Part shown: positions 39,368-42,179 of the stretch, piece after piece | How positions within the stretch are numbered: the stretch's first letter is position 1 | How the letters are laid out: every line of letters begins with the position of its first letter | Assembly: GCF_014648595.1 (NCBI RefSeq) | Contig: NZ_BMRK01000031.1 | Coordinates: 1-42,179, forward strand | From: Nocardioides luteus | GTDB lineage: Bacteria > Actinomycetota > Actinomycetes > Propionibacteriales > Nocardioidaceae | Length of the DNA: 42,179 nt | Direction of reading: 5' to 3' | Position numbers and translations under genes: made by a program | The notes under the pieces: model-generated | Database searches by the model: none | Told to the model about the DNA's origin: nothing | What the model saw: only the letters and a program-made list of their open reading frames with translations

Positions 39368-40357
39368 TCACCAGCGGGAGTGGACGGCCTCGCGGAAGTG
39401 GGTGTCGTAGATGCGGCGTACGCCGGTGAGCAGCTCGTCGGAGAGCGGCGGGAGCGAGCCGGCGGCGGCGTTGGCGTGGGCCTGGTCGGGGTTGCGGGCG
39501 CCGGGGATGACCGTCGTGACGCCGGGCTGCTGAGCGACCCAGGCGAGGGCGACCTGGGCGGGGGTGGCGCCCTCGGGCCCGTGCTCGGCGACCAGCGCGG
39601 AGAACTCCTGGGCGGCCTCGACACCGGTGGTGAAGTCGACGCCGGAGAAGGTCTCGCCGACGTCGAAGGCCTCGCCGTTGCGGTTGAAGGTGCGGTGGTC
39701 GTCGGCGGCGAAGGTGGTCGAGGCCGAGTAGCGCCCCGAGAGCAGCCCCGAGGCCAGCGGCACCCGCGCGATGATCCCGACACCGGCCTCCGCCGCGGCG
39801 GGGAGCACCTGGTCGAGCGGCTTGAGCCGGAACGCGTTGAGGATGATCTGCACCGAGGCCAGGTGGGGCCTCGCGATCGCGGCCAGCGCCTGGTCGCAGG
39901 TCTCCACGCTGACCCCGTAGGCGGCGATGACACCCTCCGAGACGAGTGTGTCGAGCGCGTCGTAGGTGGCCGAGGACTCGATGGTCTCCGTCGGCGGGCA
40001 GTGCAGCTGCACCAGGTCGATCGTGTCGACGCCGAGGTTGGTTCGGGAGCGGTCGAGCCACTCCCGGAAGGCGTCCAGCGTGTAGTTGGCGGGGATCTGC
40101 TCGACCCGACGGCCCATCTTGGTCGCCACGAAGACGTCGTCGTGGGACTTCAGGAACCGACCGATGACCTGCTCGCTGCGGCCGTCGCCGTAGACGTCGG
40201 CGGTGTCGAGGAAGGTCACCCCGTCATCGACCGCGGCCTCCAGCACCGCCAGCGCGTCCGACTCGCTGACCTCGCCCCAGTCGGCGCCGAGCTGCCAGGT
40301 GCCGAGACCGATGACCGACGCAGCGCGGTCGATCCTTCCGAAGGTGTGGCTCTCCAT
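39368..40357 (-). CDS. Aldo/keto reductase
   Basis: A 329-residue NADPH-dependent oxidoreductase with a (beta/alpha)8 fold. The catalytic tetrad is visible: Asp and Tyr in FLDTADVYGDGRSE, Lys in VFVATKMGRR, and His in IDLVQLHCPP. The NADP-binding C-terminal part includes TTVIPGARNPDQAHAN. The physiological substrate is unknown. ATG 40357 has TAGGTT 6 nt upstream, a leaderless arrangement, and is divergent from the rplJ leader. Confidence 0.9.
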   Translation of the reverse strand: MESHTFGRIDRAASVIGLGTWQLGADWGEVSESDALAVLEAAVDDGVTFLDTADVYGDGRSEQVIGRFLKSHDDVFVATKMGRRVEQIPANYTLDAFREWLDRSRTNLGVDTIDLVQLHCPPTETIESSATYDALDTLVSEGVIAAYGVSVETCDQALAAIARPHLASVQIILNAFRLKPLDQVLPAAAEAGVGIIARVPLASGLLSGRYSASTTFAADDHRTFNRNGEAFDVGETFSGVDFTTGVEAAQEFSALVAEHGPEGATPAQVALAWVAQQPGVTTVIPGARNPDQAHANAAAGSLPPLSDELLTGVRRIYDTHFREAVHSRW

Positions 40358-40363
40358 GCTGCA

Positions 40364-40369
40364 AACCTA
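40364..40369 (-). promoter_or_regulatory. -10 box of aldo/keto reductase gene (leaderless)
   Basis: On the minus strand TAGGTT lies 6 nt before ATG 40357. Confidence 0.5.
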
Positions 40370-40384
40370 CTGGTCCCCGTCGAT

Positions 40385-40413
40385 TTGGCGGTGCCCCGAG
40401 ACGTACGCATAAT
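40385..40413 (+). promoter_or_regulatory. Promoter of rplJ-rplL
   Basis: TTGGCG (40385-40390) and CATAAT (40408-40413) are separated by 17 bp. Transcription from here gives a leader of about 185 nt before rplJ. Confidence 0.65.
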
Positions 40414-40524
40414 TGTTGATCGAAACCAGAGACCGCCGGTTGTCAGGTGTGCATGCACCCGATCGAAGGTTCCGCAGAGTGCGGACGGCCTGCGTAGGTG
40501 AAGAGCAAGACGCGATCGTACGTC

Positions 40525-40550
40525 ACGCCCTGAGCCTGCGCTCAGGGCGT
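40525..40550 (+). promoter_or_regulatory. Leader attenuator hairpin of rplJ-rplL
   Basis: ACGCCCTGAGC (40525-40535) pairs perfectly with GCTCAGGGCGT (40540-40550) around a CTGC loop, and TTGTCGTT follows, so it looks like an intrinsic terminator. It lies inside the transcribed leader, because no forward gene ends here. The preceding 40440-40510 segment (with CCGCAGAGTGCGG and GTAGGTGAAGAG) may be the L10(L12)4-binding leader, making this an attenuator. Confidence 0.55.
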
Positions 40551-40603
40551 TTGTCGTTCACGGGCCCTCGCCGGTGGGATCGATTCCCGGAAGAAGGAGA
40601 CCC

Positions 40604-41185
40604 ATGGCGCGGGCTGAAAGGCAGGCTGCCGTCGCTGAGATCGCTGAGAAGTTCAGCGCCTCGAGCGGTGCCCTGCTCACCGAGTACCGTGGTCTCACCG
40701 TCGGCGAGCTGAAGACTCTTCGCCGCTCGCTCGGTGAGAACGCCAACTATGGCGTGGTCAAGAACACGCTGACCAAGATCGCCGCCAAGCAGAGCGGCAT
40801 CGAGGGTTTCGACGACCTGCTGACCGGCCCGACCGCGATCGCCTTCATCCAGGGTGACGTCGTCGAGGCGGCCAAGGGTCTGCGTGACTTTGCCAAGGCC
40901 AACCCCAACCTTGTCATCAAGGGTGGATACCTCGACGGCAACGTCATCGACGCTGCCGAGGTCGGCAAGCTCGCCGACCTCGAGTCGCGCGAGGTCCTGC
41001 TTGCCAAGCTTGCGGGCGCGATGACCGCGTCGCTGTCGCAGGCGCTCTACGCCTTCAACGCCCTGCCCTCGAAGGCCGCGCAGCTCGCTGCCGCCCTCGA
41101 GACCAAGGCCGCGGAGGACCCCTCGATCCTCGCAGGTGGTGCCGCTGAGCCGGCCGCCGCCGAGGAGGCTCCGGCCGAGGCCTGA
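40604..41185 (+). CDS. rplJ: 50S ribosomal protein L10
   Basis: The 193-residue L10 is the base of the L7/L12 stalk. The N-terminal rRNA-binding part includes [20 protein letters not shown] and [13 protein letters not shown]. An Ala/Glu-rich C-terminal tail ([14 protein letters not shown]) extends the L12-binding helix. ATG 40604 has AGAAGGAG upstream; the open frame starts at 40574. L10 with L12 usually represses its own leader. Confidence 0.97.
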   Translation: MARAERQAAVAEIAEKFSASSGALLTEYRGLTVGELKTLRRSLGENANYGVVKNTLTKIAAKQSGIEGFDDLLTGPTAIAFIQGDVVEAAKGLRDFAKANPNLVIKGGYLDGNVIDAAEVGKLADLESREVLLAKLAGAMTASLSQALYAFNALPSKAAQLAAALETKAAEDPSILAGGAAEPAAAEEAPAEA

Positions 41186-41277
41186 TGGCCCCGGTCGTAA
41201 CTAACACCACCTGTAACCCGGTCCTGACGCGCTACGACAAGAAACCGCGCGGGGCCACCAAGAAAGGAAATGCCATC

Positions 41278-41667
41278 ATGGCGAAGCTCTCCACCGACGA
41301 GCTGCTCGACGCTTTCAAGGAGCTCACCCTCATCGAGCTCTCCGAGTTCGTCAAGGCCTTCGAGGACACCTTCGGCGTCACCGCTGCCGCCCCGGTCGCG
41401 GTTGCCGCCGCCGGCGGTGCCCCGGGCGCCCCGGCCGCCGAGGCCGCTGCTGAGAAGGACGAGTTCGACGTCATTCTCGAGTCCGCCGGCGACAAGAAGA
41501 TCAACGTCATCAAGGAGGTGCGCGCCCTGACCTCCCTCGGTCTGAAGGAGGCCAAGGAGCTCGTCGAGGGTGCCCCCAAGGCTGTCCTCGAGGCCGCCAA
41601 CAAGGAGACCGCTGACAAGGCGAAGGAGGCCCTCGAGGCCGCCGGCGCCACCGTCACCGTCAAGTGA
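41278..41667 (+). CDS. rplL: 50S ribosomal protein L7/L12
   Basis: The 129-residue stalk protein recruits translation GTPases. It has an N-terminal dimerisation domain, an Ala/Gly/Pro hinge (residues about 45-62) and the C-terminal domain [23 protein letters not shown]...[19 protein letters not shown] 41278 has AGAAAGGAA upstream; the frame extends back to the rplJ stop without similarity. Confidence 0.97.
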   Translation: MAKLSTDELLDAFKELTLIELSEFVKAFEDTFGVTAAAPVAVAAAGGAPGAPAAEAAAEKDEFDVILESAGDKKINVIKEVRALTSLGLKEAKELVEGAPKAVLEAANKETADKAKEALEAAGATVTVK

Positions 41668-41690
41668 TCTGAGGGCTACGGCCCGTCTTC

Positions 41691-41734
41691 ATCGAGCCCG
41701 GGCTCGGCGGATGTCCGCCGGTCCCGGGCTCGAT
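41691..41734 (+). terminator. rplJ-rplL terminator
   Basis: ATCGAGCCCGGG (41691-41702) pairs with CCCGGGCTCGAT (41723-41734), and an inner GGCGG/CCGCC hairpin lies between, followed by ACATTG. Confidence 0.8.
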
Positions 41735-41737
41735 ACA

Positions 41738-41757
41738 TTGTGGAAACAGTTCCACAA
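41738..41757. promoter_or_regulatory. Palindrome upstream of mkl-like gene
   Basis: TTGTGGAA-ACAG-TTCCACAA has perfect 8-bp arms. It lies just beyond the rplL terminator and is an operator candidate. Confidence 0.4.
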
Positions 41758-41800
41758 CAGATCGGCCAGGCGTCAGCGCTGTGGTGCGATCGATCCAACC

Positions 41801-41830
41801 GCGGGTGGCTACTCAGGAGTAGCCGCCCGC
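41801..41830 (+). terminator. Second hairpin between rplL and mkl-like gene
   Basis: GCGGGTGGCTACT (41801-41813) pairs with AGTAGCCGCCCGC (41818-41830) with one G-T pair and a 4-nt loop, followed by GACTTGTTTGG. It may be a backup terminator or an attenuator. The rest of 41831-42067 shows no gene; AAGGGAG before 42068 is a ribosome-binding site. Confidence 0.5.
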
Positions 41831-42067
41831 GACTTGTTTGGTTATCTTGAACACATACCGGGGACGAAACGTCGCAATCCGATCGCTCGTGCCCGCCGGG
41901 GGATTTCGTCTCGGGTGGTGATCATCGTCGCCGTTCGCAGGCCACTATGGTTTACAAATGTGTGACGCGTGTCGCAGGCAATGCGTAACCCCCGTCACAT
42001 TCCGCCGTTAGTCGGGCAGGGGACTTGAGGGAGACCCCCGCGCGAACATGGAAGGGAGCCGGCCCGG

Positions 42068-42179
42068 ATGGGTGTAGACGTAAAGATCGATGGGCTGACC
42101 AAGAGCTTCGGCAAGCAACTCATCTGGAAAGACGTCACGCTGACTCTGCCTGCGGGCGAGATCAGCGTGATGCTGGGTC
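42068..42179 (+). CDS. mkl: ABC transporter ATP-binding protein, Mkl/MceG type (3' end cut by window)
   Basis: Only 37 residues are visible (MGVDVKIDGLTKSFGKQLIW, then KDVTLTLPAGEISVMLG), ending just at Walker A. The N-terminus and the position after rplL match the Mkl/MceG ATPase that energises Mce-type lipid importers in mycobacteria and Nocardioidaceae. ATG 42068 has AAGGGAG upstream. The call rests on a short fragment plus context. Confidence 0.75.
   Translation, partial: MGVDVKIDGLTKSFGKQLIWKDVTLTLPAGEISVMLG

Overview
The window is high-GC (about 70% by eye) actinobacterial chromosome, most likely Nocardioides or a close member of the Nocardioidaceae. Three things point there: the order tRNA-Thr, tRNA-Met, rpmG, hadA-hadB, murB, later tRNA-Trp, secE, nusG, rplK, rplA, rplJ, rplL and an Mkl/MceG-type ABC ATPase (an expanded version of the mycobacterial rpmG2-hadABC-trpT-secE-nusG-rplK-rplA...mkl region); a DUF222/13E12-type HNH gene; and many intergenic copies of a GGTCTCGACAAGCTCGACC-type repeat. 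Many genes appear leaderless, with a TANNNT box 6-7 nt before the start codon.

Layout. 1-2057: 3' part of an HNH endonuclease gene, then about 850 bp of non-coding DNA with seven 19-bp repeats, one longer composite repeat and a large hairpin (1751-1842). 2058-5090: an apparently decayed flavoprotein/DUF1365 gene (internal fusion plus a one-base frameshift), a 24-codon coupled ORF, and an intact photolyase. 5171-8499: an ankyrin lipoprotein divergent from a NarL-type two-component system. 8541-12124: a secreted serine hydrolase, a metallophosphoesterase, and a divergent Fic protein with two phased palindromes in its promoter region. 12251-13627: two paralogous secreted proteins of unknown function. 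13870-18387: pirin, a ROK-like protein coupled to LrgA/LrgB, and an amidase.

18461-32169 is the conserved information-processing block. It holds three tRNAs, rpmG, hadAB, murB, secE, nusG, rplK and rplA. Interleaved with these are a second two-component system, a small membrane protein, an RlmC-like rRNA methyltransferase, two DUF4190 membrane proteins, adenosine deaminase, an AspT-type aminotransferase and a lytic transglycosylase. 32324-40357 is accessory or metabolic: a carboxylesterase, a three-gene polar amino acid ABC transporter, a phosphotransferase, a mycothiol-dependent-isomerase-like protein, an MFS transporter and an aldo/keto reductase. 40385-41734 is rplJ-rplL with a leader attenuator, followed by the start of an mkl-like ATPase gene cut by the window end.

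The most unusual observations are: (i) two copies (18977-19090 and 39267-39359) of a palindromic array with exact 21-bp periodicity, each next to a gene start; (ii) the tandem secreted proteins built from about 46-residue repeats; (iii) the double palindrome between fic and the phosphoesterase gene; (iv) the decayed flavoprotein/DUF1365 locus; and (v) a strong excess of the hexamer CGTACG, about 65 by hand count. No CRISPR array, rRNA operon, prophage or insertion-sequence transposase was seen.
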